Shown here: positions 54,440 through 63,064 of the stretch, piece by piece | Numbering within the stretch: position 1 is the stretch's first letter | How the letters are laid out: each line of letters starts with the position of its first letter | Origin: Hyphomonadaceae bacterium | GTDB taxonomy: Bacteria; Pseudomonadota; Alphaproteobacteria; Caulobacterales; Aquidulcibacteraceae | Length of the DNA: 64,000 nt | Direction of reading: 5' to 3' | Assembly: GCA_019753175.1 (NCBI GenBank) | Contig: JAIELK010000005.1 | Coordinates: forward strand, 47,947-111,946 | Program-made: the position numbers and the translations under genes | Notes under the pieces: generated by a model | What the model was told of the DNA's origin: nothing | What the model saw: only the letters and a program-made list of their open reading frames with translations | Databases searched by the model: none

Positions 54440-54928
54440 ATGTCATCTGCCCAACTCGCTCGAACCGAAGGCATGGCGCTCAAGCCACTGAAGCCTTCGC
54501 GGCCAGCTTTCTTCGACGCCAACAAGCTTCCGTGGGCGCCATGGGTGATCGAGGGCACGCACTTCAAACTACTCAACATCGACAAGAAGACCGGCGGCAT
54601 GACTATTCTGCTGAAAGTCGACGCCGGCAATGAGGCGCCTGTGCATGGCCATGTCGGCGGCGTCGAGGGCTACGTGATCGAGGGTGAATTCGGATACGAC
54701 AGCGATCGCGGCGGCGCCGGCTCGTACTTCTACGAGGAGGCCGCCTCACTGCACATGCCCGATTCCCCGCGAGGGACGGTTATGTTCGCGATCGCCTACG
54801 GACCGATCATCGGTTATAATGATGATGGCTCAGTCGCAGCCATCGTCGATGGAAAGTTCATGTACGATCTAGCGGTAAAACACGGCGTCGCGGGTCACCT
54901 CGCTCATTTGTCTGACTTCCCCAGATAG
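54440..54928 (+). CDS. Cupin of 2,4'-dihydroxyacetophenone dioxygenase-like family
   Basis: 162 residues, single cupin barrel. Likely metal ligands His69, His71, Glu76 (VHGHVGGVEGYVIEGE) and His105 (EEAASLHMPD), plus GSYFYEE. The DAD family cleaves the carbonyl-side C-C bond of dihydroxyacetophenones with Fe(II). Divergent from the TonB receptor with a 225-bp gap; the next gene follows closely. Substrate assignment is tentative. Confidence 0.72.
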   Translation: MSSAQLARTEGMALKPLKPSRPAFFDANKLPWAPWVIEGTHFKLLNIDKKTGGMTILLKVDAGNEAPVHGHVGGVEGYVIEGEFGYDSDRGGAGSYFYEEAASLHMPDSPRGTVMFAIAYGPIIGYNDDGSVAAIVDGKFMYDLAVKHGVAGHLAHLSDFPR

Positions 54929-54945
54929 TGTTGGCCGAGGTTCAC

Positions 54946-55899
54946 ATGGCGAAAGCGTTCGCGTCTCAAGCAGATCTCGAAGAGAAGCGCGTTAGCTTCA
55001 CGGAACTGGCGCCAGGGCGCGCTTACGCCTACACCGCCGAAGGCGATCCCAATACGGGCGTCGTGATTGGCGACGCCGCCGTGATGGTGATAGACGCGCA
55101 GGCCACACCCATCATGGCTCAGGACGTCATTGCCAATATCCGAACCGTAACGGACAAGCCGATCAAGTACGTAGTGCTCACACACTACCACGCGGTGCGA
55201 GTTCTTGGCGCGTCAGCCTACGGCGCCGATCACATCATCGCCAGCAACGACACGCGCGACCTCATCGTCGAGCGCGGGGCGCAGGACATGGCCTCCGAGA
55301 TCGGGCGCTTCCCGCGTTTGTTCCAAGGCGCGGAGTCCATCCCCGGCCTCACTTGGCCCACGCTCACGTTCAAGGGCGAGATGACCTTGTTCCTCGGCAA
55401 GCTCGAAGTGCGGCTCATGCAACTCGGCCGAGGCCACACCAAGGGTGATGCCGTCGTGTGGTTGCCTGAGGAGAAGGTGCTTTTTTCGGGCGATTTGGTC
55501 GAGCATGGGGCAACGCCCTACACCGGCGACGCCTATCTGAACGAATGGCCCCAGACCCTCGATCGGCTGCAGCGCCTGGGCGCAAGGGCGCTCGTTCCCG
55601 GTCGCGGCGACGCGTTGACTTCTCCCGCGGAGATAAAGGCGGGCATAGACGGCACCCGTTCGTTCGTAAACGACATGTTCGGCGCCGTCAAAGCCGCAAC
55701 GGCCGCGGGCAAGCCGCTCAAGGAAATCTATCGCGACACATACGCGGCCCTCAAACCAAAATATGGGGGCTGGGTGATCTTTGACCATTGCCTGCCATTC
55801 GACGTGTCGCGAGCCCACGACGAAGCCAGGGGCGTGCGCGATCCGACCATCTGGACCGATGCGCGCGACCGCGACATGTGGGCGGCGCTGGAAGGCTAG
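54946..55899 (+). CDS. Metallo-beta-lactamase-fold protein with altered zinc motif
   Basis: 317 residues from ATG 54946 (GTG 54928 is the overlapping alternative). MBL fold: a beta strand VVIGDAAVMVIDAQATP, then LTHYHAVRVLGAS, LGRGHTKGDAVVWLP, VLFSGDLVEHGATPYTGDAY and VPGRGDAL. The canonical HxHxDH is HYHAVR, keeping His80 and His82 but losing the Asp and third His. Other metal ligands (H in GRGHTKGD, D in GDLV) remain, so one site might survive. Role in the pathway unknown. Confidence 0.8.
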   Translation: MAKAFASQADLEEKRVSFTELAPGRAYAYTAEGDPNTGVVIGDAAVMVIDAQATPIMAQDVIANIRTVTDKPIKYVVLTHYHAVRVLGASAYGADHIIASNDTRDLIVERGAQDMASEIGRFPRLFQGAESIPGLTWPTLTFKGEMTLFLGKLEVRLMQLGRGHTKGDAVVWLPEEKVLFSGDLVEHGATPYTGDAYLNEWPQTLDRLQRLGARALVPGRGDALTSPAEIKAGIDGTRSFVNDMFGAVKAATAAGKPLKEIYRDTYAALKPKYGGWVIFDHCLPFDVSRAHDEARGVRDPTIWTDARDRDMWAALEG

Positions 55900-55904
55900 C
55901 CCGC

Positions 55905-57527
55905 ATGCGTACGGTGCGTTCCCGCTATCGACGGCCGACCTTTGGCTACGTTCCCCACGCAGACCAGTTCAAATCGCACTGCGCGCACCACGCTGTGGTC
56001 ATCGCTGGGGCGGGCCTTGTCGGTCTCACTCTCGCCATCGACCTCAAGCTCAAGGGCGTGCCGGTCGTCGTGCTGGAACGGGGCGAAACCGTCAGCGAAG
56101 GCTCTCGCTCGATTTGCCAGGCCAAACGAACCCTGGAAATCTGGGATCGCCTCGGCGCGGCCGCGCCAATGGTCGAGCACGGCGTCACCTGGAACATCGG
56201 CAAAGTGTTTCTTGGCGACAGCCTCCTATACCAATTCGACCTGTTGCCCGAAGCCGGGCACAAGATGCCGGCCTTCGTAAACCTCCAGCAATATTACGTG
56301 GACGAATGCCTCCTGCGCCGGTTTATCGAACTTGGCGGCGACGTCAGATGGCGCCATGCGCTCGAGCGCATCGATCACCACGACGATCATGTCGTCGTGC
56401 ACGCCGTCACGCCCGAAGGGCCTTATAGCTTAACTTGCGATTGGCTGGTATCCGCCGAAGGCGCGCGCTCAACCGTGAGACAACAGCTCGGCCTCAAGTT
56501 TGACGGCCAACTCTTCGAGGACAAGTTCCTTATCACCGACGTCCATATGAAAGCGGACTTTCCTTCAGAGCGCTGGTTTTGGTTCAATCCACCCTTTCAT
56601 GACGGGCAGACCGCGCTGCTGCATCGCCAAGCCGACGATATCTGGCGCATTGATTTGCAGCTCGGCTGGGACGCCGATGTCGAACGAGAAAAGAACCCGG
56701 ACCGCGTCGCAGAGCGGATAGAGAGAATGCTGGGACCGGGCGTCGATTTTGATTTGGACTGGATTTCCGTCTATGTGTTTCAGTGCCGAACGCTCGAGAG
56801 CTACGTGCATGGACGCGTAATCTTTGTCGGCGACGCGGCCCATCAAGTCTCGCCGTTCGGCGCACGCGGAGGGAACGCGGGCGTCCAAGACGCCGACAAC
56901 CTCGCCTGGAAACTGAATTTGGTTCTAGACGGGAAAGCGCCTGCGTCTTTGCTCGAGACTTACAGTCACGAACGCCTCTACGCCGCACGCGAGAACATCC
57001 TGAACTCGACTCGATCTACCGATTTCATCACGCCGAAGACAGCAGCCAGTCGAGCGATGCGCGACGCCGCCTTGGATCTCGCACGCACTCACGATTTCGC
57101 CCGCGCGCTCGTCAACCCAGGTCGACTTTCGACTCCAGCACACCTCAAAGATAGCGTGCTCAACACACCCGATGAGGATGTCTTTGCCACGAGCATCGGT
57201 CCCGGCTCGCCAGCGTTGGACGCACCGATACGGATCAGAGCCAAGTCCGGCTGGCTGATCGACCTGCTCAGCGGCGAGTTTGCGTTGCTGTACTATGGCG
57301 AGGAGAGTGATGTCGCCAGGACGCTGGCCGCAGCCGAACTCTCATTGAAGGTGATCGCCATCGGCAGGGAGGTGAAAGACGCCGAAGGGCTCGTGGCCCA
57401 CCGCTACGATTTGAAGCCCGGTAGCGCCTACCTCTTCCGACCTGACCAGCATATTGCAGCGCGCTGGCGCGCCCCGGACGCGGCCAAGATCGCCGCCGCC
57501 CAGGCGCGCGCCTGCGGTCGCATCTGA
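55905..57527 (+). CDS. FAD-dependent aromatic hydroxylase (MhpA/PheA-like)
   Basis: 540 residues from ATG 55905. FAD motif VVIAGAGLVGLTLAIDLK at 31-48, DG-type second motif WLVSAEGARSTVRQQLG, and GDAAHQVSPFGARGGNAGVQ near 309, all of group A flavoprotein monooxygenases such as 3-(3-hydroxyphenyl)propionate hydroxylase. An MhpA-like C-terminal thioredoxin-like domain ends it. Inserts one oxygen ortho to a phenolic OH with NAD(P)H. The ATG follows the MBL gene by 5 bp; DUF2783 comes 16 bp later. Confidence 0.88.
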   Translation: MRTVRSRYRRPTFGYVPHADQFKSHCAHHAVVIAGAGLVGLTLAIDLKLKGVPVVVLERGETVSEGSRSICQAKRTLEIWDRLGAAAPMVEHGVTWNIGKVFLGDSLLYQFDLLPEAGHKMPAFVNLQQYYVDECLLRRFIELGGDVRWRHALERIDHHDDHVVVHAVTPEGPYSLTCDWLVSAEGARSTVRQQLGLKFDGQLFEDKFLITDVHMKADFPSERWFWFNPPFHDGQTALLHRQADDIWRIDLQLGWDADVEREKNPDRVAERIERMLGPGVDFDLDWISVYVFQCRTLESYVHGRVIFVGDAAHQVSPFGARGGNAGVQDADNLAWKLNLVLDGKAPASLLETYSHERLYAARENILNSTRSTDFITPKTAASRAMRDAALDLARTHDFARALVNPGRLSTPAHLKDSVLNTPDEDVFATSIGPGSPALDAPIRIRAKSGWLIDLLSGEFALLYYGEESDVARTLAAAELSLKVIAIGREVKDAEGLVAHRYDLKPGSAYLFRPDQHIAARWRAPDAAKIAAAQARACGRI

Positions 57528-57543
57528 GGGAGGCCGGAGCCAC

Positions 57544-57753
57544 ATGCCTGCACTTCGTCTTGATCCCGACTTCGAGGACGCCGACGGCTTTTACGCCGCC
57601 CTCATCGCCGCCATCGACCGCGCTCCCTCGGAAAAGGCTGCGTTTCAGCTCCTGGCCAGGCTCTCCCTCATTCTCGCCAACCAGGTGAGCTCACGCGAAG
57701 CCCTCCGGTCGGCCATTGTCCTGGCCGAAACCCCGCCCGGCCTCCGTGGCTAA
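57544..57753 (+). CDS. DUF2783-family small protein
   Basis: 69 residues: LRLDPDFEDADGFYAALIAA, then EKAAFQLLARLSLILANQVS, the DUF2783 pattern. These small helical proteins are usually encoded right after a flavoprotein aromatic hydroxylase, as here, so a partner or chaperone role for the hydroxylase is likely. GGAGG precedes ATG 57544. Confidence 0.85.
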   Translation: MPALRLDPDFEDADGFYAALIAAIDRAPSEKAAFQLLARLSLILANQVSSREALRSAIVLAETPPGLRG

Positions 57754-57860
57754 GAGCCTTTCGCCCCGCAGAGGTCGCCGATCGCGGGCGCGGCTAGTGA
57801 CACCGCAGCGGCATCATTGTATCGTGTTAGAATGCTCGAGGGTGTGCTCGCCGACCGCTG

Positions 57861-59051
57861 ATGGCGAATTGGCGGGTAATTTTGACCAGGGCAGCGGGAG
57901 AGTGCAATCTTAAGCCTATGAGCGCGCATGTGCTCCGCGATGTTGAGGCTCGGCTGGCGGTCTACGAACGGGCGCTGGCGTGCCGAACGTTCGACGACAT
58001 CGAAAGCAATATCCTAACCCCGATGTCGGAATACGTGGAGGCAGACACAAGCTGCTTCCTGCAGTTTCTGCCAGACGTTGGCGACGCGCTTCGTATCGGG
58101 CGCAGCGCCTGCCATAACGTCCCTGCGGGGTCTCACGCGCAATACACGTCGCACTATGTCCGCTTCGACCCTGCGGTAGAGGCGCAGATCCTGCATCAGA
58201 CAGCAGCAGCCAATGTCTTCTGCACTTCGGAAGTCTGCGACTATTCTGATTTCGTCCGCGGCGCCTTCTATAATGAGTTTTTCCAACCCAACCGCATCCA
58301 TCATGTGCTCGTGATGATCATGCAGCCCGACTCCAACTCAACTGGCCGGCTTGCGCTGGGTTTTCATCGGCCCAGGACCGTGAGCGCCTTCAGCGATCGA
58401 CAAAAAACAAGGGTGCGTTCCTTGGCGGCCGTAGCATGCAGCGTGTTGAGAGGACTGGCGCTGCAAGATTCCCTCGATCTTCGTATCGAGACCGTGAAGC
58501 AACTCGAGCAGGCTCCCCCCGAAACAGGCGTCTTGTTTTTCGACTCTCAGTTGATCCTGCTGAGCGCAAACGCCAAGGGACTGGAGGACCTCCAGCTTGG
58601 CCGCTTCCAACGGGCGGATGGCGGCTCCGCGAAGGGACGTCTGTCCAAGGTGTTGTCAGCGTGCCGGGAGCTGCAATGCATGCGCACTCTCGATCAGGTC
58701 GTCGTCGTCCAAGTTGCGCCCGACGACGACATGGTTGCCAGCGTGCAGGCTTCACGGGCGCCTGGGGGAGAACTTCTCTTCACCGTTCATACCTCGCCGC
58801 CGAGTGCAGAATCGCGGCTCGACCGGCGCTGCGCAGATTTTGGCATGACGCGGCGCGAGACCGACGCCGTCCGCCTCCTGCGCGCCGGACTCTCCACCAA
58901 GGAAATCGCGTCGCGGCTCTTCATCAGTCCGCGCACCGTTGAAAACCACCTACGCTCGATCTACGCGAAGGCTGGAGTCAATACGCGCGCGCAGTTGCTG
59001 GTTCGGGTGGCGCACGACCAGTCAAGTCAGCCGTCTTATCGGCGAGATTGA
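57861..59051 (+). CDS. LuxR-type regulator whose 3' end runs into an IS256 remnant
   Basis: 396 residues from ATG 57861 (ATG 57918 is another candidate). The N-terminal 200 residues look like a sensory domain with several Cys; the C-terminus carries a LuxR HTH: MTRRETDAVRLLRAGLSTKE, then IASRLFISPRTVENHLRSIY. No AHL-binding pattern, so not a quorum regulator of the luxI type. After the HTH the last ~11 residues (DQSSQPSYRRD) are translated from bases that in another frame encode transposase, so the tail is probably foreign. May control the plus-strand hydroxylase operon. Confidence 0.82.
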   Translation: MANWRVILTRAAGECNLKPMSAHVLRDVEARLAVYERALACRTFDDIESNILTPMSEYVEADTSCFLQFLPDVGDALRIGRSACHNVPAGSHAQYTSHYVRFDPAVEAQILHQTAAANVFCTSEVCDYSDFVRGAFYNEFFQPNRIHHVLVMIMQPDSNSTGRLALGFHRPRTVSAFSDRQKTRVRSLAAVACSVLRGLALQDSLDLRIETVKQLEQAPPETGVLFFDSQLILLSANAKGLEDLQLGRFQRADGGSAKGRLSKVLSACRELQCMRTLDQVVVVQVAPDDDMVASVQASRAPGGELLFTVHTSPPSAESRLDRRCADFGMTRRETDAVRLLRAGLSTKEIASRLFISPRTVENHLRSIYAKAGVNTRAQLLVRVAHDQSSQPSYRRD

Positions 59052-59273
59052 TGACAAGGTGAAGGCGTTCCTGTCTCGCCCGATCGGGGGCGCCTGGCCC
59101 TATCTCGACGCCGCCAGCGTAAAGGTGCGCCCGGATGGGGCATCGTCTCGGCGGCGGTAATCGTCGCGGTTGGCGTCAGCAGCGGCGGCCGCCGCGATGT
59201 GTTGGGGACCAGCTTCCTGCGCGCTCCGACGCGGGGCGGCCTGCGTAGCGTGCTCATCTCGGTAGTGTCCTAG
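59020..59273 (+). mobile_element. IS256-family transposase remnant (internal fragment, frameshifted)
   Basis: Frame 1 (59,020-59,140) reads SQVSRLIGEIDDKVKAFLSR then PIGGAWPYLDAASVKVRPDG; frame 3 (59,139-59,273) continues GIVSAAVIVAVGVSSGGRRD, VLGTSFLRAPTRGG and LRSVLISVVS to TAG. IS256 transposases have this run (DWPYLWIDATYVKVR, then GVNSDGRREVLG and FLR...LARRGLRGVKLVISD). Both ends and the catalytic remainder are missing, and internal residues are deleted. It overlaps the 3' end of the LuxR gene, marking an old insertion. Confidence 0.82.
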
Positions 59274-59387
59274 AGTCTTTCACAAATTCCTGGCCGGCTT
59301 TCTCCGATCTCGGCTCAAGCGGTCATTCCGCGCGCCTCGTCTCGGTGCGCCTGAAGCGGCCGGCGCGGCGCTGCGCTGTCTGCCGCC

Positions 59388-60770
59388 CTATTCGCCTCGC
59401 CCGACTTCAATCCGATCGGGAACGCCTTCGCGCGCCCAGCCCCCGGGACTCCGTGAGCGCGCGGCGCACGGTATCCAAAGCGTGAATGTCGAGCCGCGCC
59501 CCTGTGCGCTCTCCACCTCAACGTCGCCGCCAAGCGCTCTGGCGTTGCGGCGTGTAAGTGCAAGTCCAAGGCCCGCGCCTTGGAGGCGCGCATTGTCGCG
59601 ATCGCCGCCTTGGCCAAGGGGCGCGAACAACCTCGCTAACTCTTCCGCAGCGATGCCTCGACCGGTGTCGGAGACCGACAACTCCAGGACGTCGACCCCA
59701 CGCCGCACCGACCAGCGGCCGTGCAACGAAACCGATCCAGCCGCCGTGTATGTAAGCGCGTTCGCCAGCAGGTGGTTCAAACAATGGCGCAGCCTCTCCC
59801 CATCGGTCAATACTACGCCCAAATCACTGTCCAGCTTGACGCGGAAGCCCAAACCCTTGCTGCGCATCGCGGCGCCGAAACTCATGGCGACGTCGCGCGC
59901 AAGGCCCGCTACGTCCACGGGCGCCTCGCGAACAGCGGGGCGATCCGAGTCGACAGCAGAAGAACGTTCGAGCAATGTGCCTACGAGATCAAGCAAGTGC
60001 AGGCCTTGGGAGCGAAGCTTTCGCAGATCGCGCAAGACGGCTTCCGTGCGCCCCTCGGCCACGTCTTCCTCGATTAGTTCCGCATAACCAATAATCGCAT
60101 TCAAAGGCGTGCGCAGTTCGTGGCTCATCATTCCGAGGAACTGTGCCTTGATCGCATCCGACGCCTCCGCCGCTTCGCGCGCTGCAGTCTCGTCTGAAAG
60201 GCGCCTCAATAGGCGACGTTTGTCCGCCGCAAACACCGTCGCCGAGGCCAGGACTGAGAGCATGAGCAGAGCAGCCATCGCGAACTCCAGCGAGAGCCCA
60301 TGAAGATAAACAAGCGCGGCTCCGCCCATGGCCAGGCTCGGAGTAAGGCCTGCAGCAAGCGCCCAGCGATCCTCCGCGTAGTATACGAACGCGTGGATGA
60401 ACGTGCCGCAAATCCAAGTGACGCCGAGCAGATAGCCGCTGCTTGTTCCCGACACCATGGCCGCAACTGGCACCGCGTTGTAGAGGCTGCCGCCGACGAT
60501 ATTGGCGATCGCCAGGATGGCGCGCGCTTGGGCGCGGCTGCGCTGGTCCGCGGCGACGATCAGGGCGGCAATCCTGTCGCGGATCACCAGTTCCCACAGC
60601 ACCAGCAGCCCAAGCCAGGCGAGCGGCGCTGCAGGTGGCAGTGCGGAGCTCGCGATCAGCGCGTAGAGGGCGGAAAATGCAAATCGCAGCCCGATCGTGC
60701 GTCGATTCACGCGCACGATCGCCGCCAACGACGTGTCGTCCTGTTCCTTGGGACTGCCGACGCTGGACAA
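59388..60770 (-). CDS. Membrane-bound sensor histidine kinase
   Basis: 460 residues. About five or six N-terminal hydrophobic helices (30-180) form an MHYT/MASE-like membrane sensor; then HisKA with phospho-acceptor His217 (MMSHELRTPLNAIIGYAEL), HATPase with N-box NHLLANALTYTA, G1 SDTGRGIAAEELARLF and G2 GAGLGLALTRRN. No response regulator lies next to it, so it is an orphan kinase here. Confidence 0.88.
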   Translation of the reverse strand: MSSVGSPKEQDDTSLAAIVRVNRRTIGLRFAFSALYALIASSALPPAAPLAWLGLLVLWELVIRDRIAALIVAADQRSRAQARAILAIANIVGGSLYNAVPVAAMVSGTSSGYLLGVTWICGTFIHAFVYYAEDRWALAAGLTPSLAMGGAALVYLHGLSLEFAMAALLMLSVLASATVFAADKRRLLRRLSDETAAREAAEASDAIKAQFLGMMSHELRTPLNAIIGYAELIEEDVAEGRTEAVLRDLRKLRSQGLHLLDLVGTLLERSSAVDSDRPAVREAPVDVAGLARDVAMSFGAAMRSKGLGFRVKLDSDLGVVLTDGERLRHCLNHLLANALTYTAAGSVSLHGRWSVRRGVDVLELSVSDTGRGIAAEELARLFAPLGQGGDRDNARLQGAGLGLALTRRNARALGGDVEVESAQGRGSTFTLWIPCAARSRSPGGWAREGVPDRIEVGRGE

Positions 60771-61300
60771 GACCCAAGCCCCCCATCACCGAGTGTTGCT
60801 CATCCTAGCGACAAGCAGTTAATCTGCGGTTCTGCGCGCAGTACGAAGACTGCTAATTTTGTCGCACCGCCGCGGCGCGGGAGCGCCAGACTTACGTGCC
60901 GTCCGAGCAAGGCCCATCGCTGCGGACTGGGCATTGATCCCGTCCGATCATTAACGATTTGCTACGCTAGCTGGCGCGCCAACGCAGCGGGACGGGCGTC
61001 GCTGCGTGGTTTGATGTGTTGCATCGCGGACTGGAGCAGGCCGGGCGCGGGGAGGCGGCGCGCAGTGCATACAGCACGCCTTGGCGGCATCGGCAGAATA
61101 TGTGCGGCGCGCTGGCTGGGGGCCAGAGCGTTAAGCTTCCTCAACGGCTCCGTGCTTTCATCTCCTTCATTCTTTCGCAGATAGCGTGGGGTTTCGTCGC
61201 CCATCTGCGTGGCGGAAATTCGGGGCGTCAGCCGGTGTGATCTCATCAGGCCGCGCGCGGTGTAAGTATTGACGCTGCTGCCGGCGGTGCAAGCACGAAC
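60771..61300. other. Unassigned 530 bp
   Basis: Frames on both strands are open over parts of it but their translations (Arg/Ala-rich) match nothing I recognise, and starts lack ribosome sites. Probably the upstream region of the kinase plus decayed sequence near the RHS module. Confidence 0.4.
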
Positions 61301-61786
61301 ATGTCGGCGCCTCGCCGGCTTGGAGCGGAAGGTCAGCCTGGCGTACGAGACGGAGTCTACACACCGAGTTTGCCTGACTTGGCGCCAGAACACCCCTGGT
61401 TCTGCGAAAGCTCCGAAAATCACATGGCGGAGATCGACGAGATTTTGTCAGGCTTGGATTCGAGAGCGACGAATATCCAGACAACTCGAACCTTCGCGAC
61501 TGGCGTTTTGATAGCTGATACCACCGCGATGACGCCACTTCCGAGAGAGGCAGCTAATTCTCAGCTGGTTAGGGCATACCGAGGCTTCGTCCAAGGGATT
61601 CGCGGCGGTCTTGGCGTCGGAGTCCCCACGAGCGGAAGGGCTTTGCGTGCAGGATCGCTAGGCCTAAGCGCTTCCGTTCTTGATCCCATCGCCAGCAACG
61701 CGCAAAGTGTATTCTCAGGAGCTGCATCAAACCTCCGGCAAGAACGCGAAATTCTGCGCAATGCACGGTTGGCGAAGGGCTGCTGA
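61301..61786 (+). CDS. Hypothetical protein upstream of RHS module, possible displaced toxin tip
   Basis: 161 residues with in-frame ATGs at 61301 and 61424 (MAEIDEILSGLDSRATNIQT). The second half is Gly/Ala/Ser-rich: RGFVQGIRGGLGVGVPTSGR then SASVLDPIASNAQSVFSGAA. It ends 8 bp before the next small gene, as toxin and immunity genes do. A 17-base part of it (61,654-61,670) recurs at 37,008. No family identified. Confidence 0.5.
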   Translation: MSAPRRLGAEGQPGVRDGVYTPSLPDLAPEHPWFCESSENHMAEIDEILSGLDSRATNIQTTRTFATGVLIADTTAMTPLPREAANSQLVRAYRGFVQGIRGGLGVGVPTSGRALRAGSLGLSASVLDPIASNAQSVFSGAASNLRQEREILRNARLAKGC

Positions 61787-61794
61787 GGTTTGCC

Positions 61795-62139
61795 ATGGCA
61801 GAGCAAGACAAAGCCCGGGGGCGTCTGAAACTAGCCGCCACAATTGCAATGATTATTGCTCTCTGGGCTTGGCTCATTGGTAGCGAGTTCGTCCGACGCG
61901 CCCACGATGCCAATCCGTGGCAAGTTTATGTGACGGATCTTCGCCAGCCTGGGGTGGAGATTCGTAGCGTTGCTTCCAATCTGAGCGGATGTCGGGCTAT
62001 CGCCGATGCTTACCGCCGTGGTTGGCTTACCGTGCACGATAATGCCGATGGCTTTGCCTATCGATGCGAGCGAAGATGTTGGCCGCTTGAGAGAGGGGTT
62101 AGACGCGACGGCGGTGTCTGCTATGTGCAGACTAGCTAG
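61795..62139 (+). CDS. Small membrane-anchored protein, candidate immunity gene; 3' end duplicated at 37 kb
   Basis: 114 residues: MAEQDKARGRLKLAATIAMI then one transmembrane helix (about 12-30) and a periplasmic part containing four Cys (SGCRAIADAYRRGWLT, RCERRCWPLERG, CYVQTS). Its last 149 bp are repeated without the start at 37,024-37,172. Membrane anchoring and position after 61301 fit an immunity protein; unproven. Confidence 0.55.
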   Translation: MAEQDKARGRLKLAATIAMIIALWAWLIGSEFVRRAHDANPWQVYVTDLRQPGVEIRSVASNLSGCRAIADAYRRGWLTVHDNADGFAYRCERRCWPLERGVRRDGGVCYVQTS

Positions 62140-62185
62140 CTTTGAGTGCAGGAGGCAACGCACGACTAACCTTCGGTGATCGCGG
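61991..62185. repeat. Right copy of the near-identical direct repeat (pairs with 37,024-37,218)
   Basis: About 195 bp identical to the left copy by eye, covering the end of the 61795 gene and the gap up to the RHS core. Directly after it the copies differ at many codon third positions, so identity stops sharply near tgatcgcgg, where this copy has one extra G. Confidence 0.88.
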
Positions 62186-62284
62186 GTCACCGATGCGAGC
62201 GGCGCAGCGACCAGCATCAACGCCTACGATGAGTACGGTCTGCCGGCGGCAACCAATGTCGGGCGCTTTCAGTACACCGGGCAG

Positions 62285-63046
62285 ATGTGGCTCGCCGAAG
62301 CGCAGCTCTATCATTACAAGGCGCGCGCCTACCTGCCCCAGCTCGGCCGCTTCGCGCAAACCGATCCGATCGGCATGGCGGGCGGCGTGAACTTGTACGG
62401 GTATGTCGGGAACGATCCGGTGAACTGGATTGATCCAAGTGGAAAACGGTTGTGGGTAGCGCTGCTCCCGCCGTTACTTGGTGGGGGTATTCCTGCGACC
62501 GCGCAAGCGATAAACGAAATGACCGATGACATCCCCGGCATCAACACTGATTCCATTAGCACCGCTTTTGTGTGGGGCGCCCTCTCGGCAGTGCAGATCG
62601 AAATGGGCGCAACCATGATGTCGACCGGAATGCCAGGTGGCTTGACCATGATAGGAATGGGAGCTGCTTCCGGACTCACGGGAGCGGTCTTCGTTGATGA
62701 AATAAACAACGCGCAAGTAGAGTGTGGGTGCGCGTATCCATTCAGGAATGCTCATTCCTCGTCGAGCACGTTTGCGCCTTCAGAGTCGGCTTTTGCCCTA
62801 GGCGGCTCGATGATGTTCGGGACGAGGCGACTTCTCGGCTGGGACGAGTCCTGGTCTTCAAGCGAAGGTGACCTAGTCATTACTGCATACAATCAGCGAT
62901 GGGCCTACGATGAGGGAGCGATGCGGGCATTGGGTTTTGGCTATCGGAAAGTGCGGGCTCTGTTGGCCTCGAATTGGGAACGAATGGTTGACTATTTCTC
63001 TGCGGAGCGTGTGGCTGAACGAATGGGGAGAGAGTCAGCCTATTGA
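62285..63046 (+). CDS. Orphan RHS core fragment with 200-residue C-terminal tip (putative toxin)
   Basis: From 62,186 the frame reads VTDASGAATSINAYDEYG and onward through MWLAEAQLYHYKARAYLPQL, GRFAQTDPIGMAGGVNLY and the junction NDPVNWIDPSG (residue 53 from ATG 62285), after which a unique tip of 200 residues begins: Gly/Met-rich hydrophobic part with FVDEINNAQVECGC, then LVITAYNQRWAYDEGAMRAL. In RHS proteins the tip after DPxG is the toxin. No delivery N-terminus is present, and an extra G near 62,185 breaks the upstream frame. Followed 18 bp later by a small membrane-protein gene. Confidence 0.72.
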   Translation: MWLAEAQLYHYKARAYLPQLGRFAQTDPIGMAGGVNLYGYVGNDPVNWIDPSGKRLWVALLPPLLGGGIPATAQAINEMTDDIPGINTDSISTAFVWGALSAVQIEMGATMMSTGMPGGLTMIGMGAASGLTGAVFVDEINNAQVECGCAYPFRNAHSSSSTFAPSESAFALGGSMMFGTRRLLGWDESWSSSEGDLVITAYNQRWAYDEGAMRALGFGYRKVRALLASNWERMVDYFSAERVAERMGRESAY

Positions 63047-63064
63047 AGCACATTAGGGCAGGCT

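Noticed and set aside
60962..61423. Minus-strand frame of 153 codons in the gap before the RHS zone
   Set aside because: No start signal, no recognisable pattern and unusual composition; considered as transposase remnant but nothing matched.
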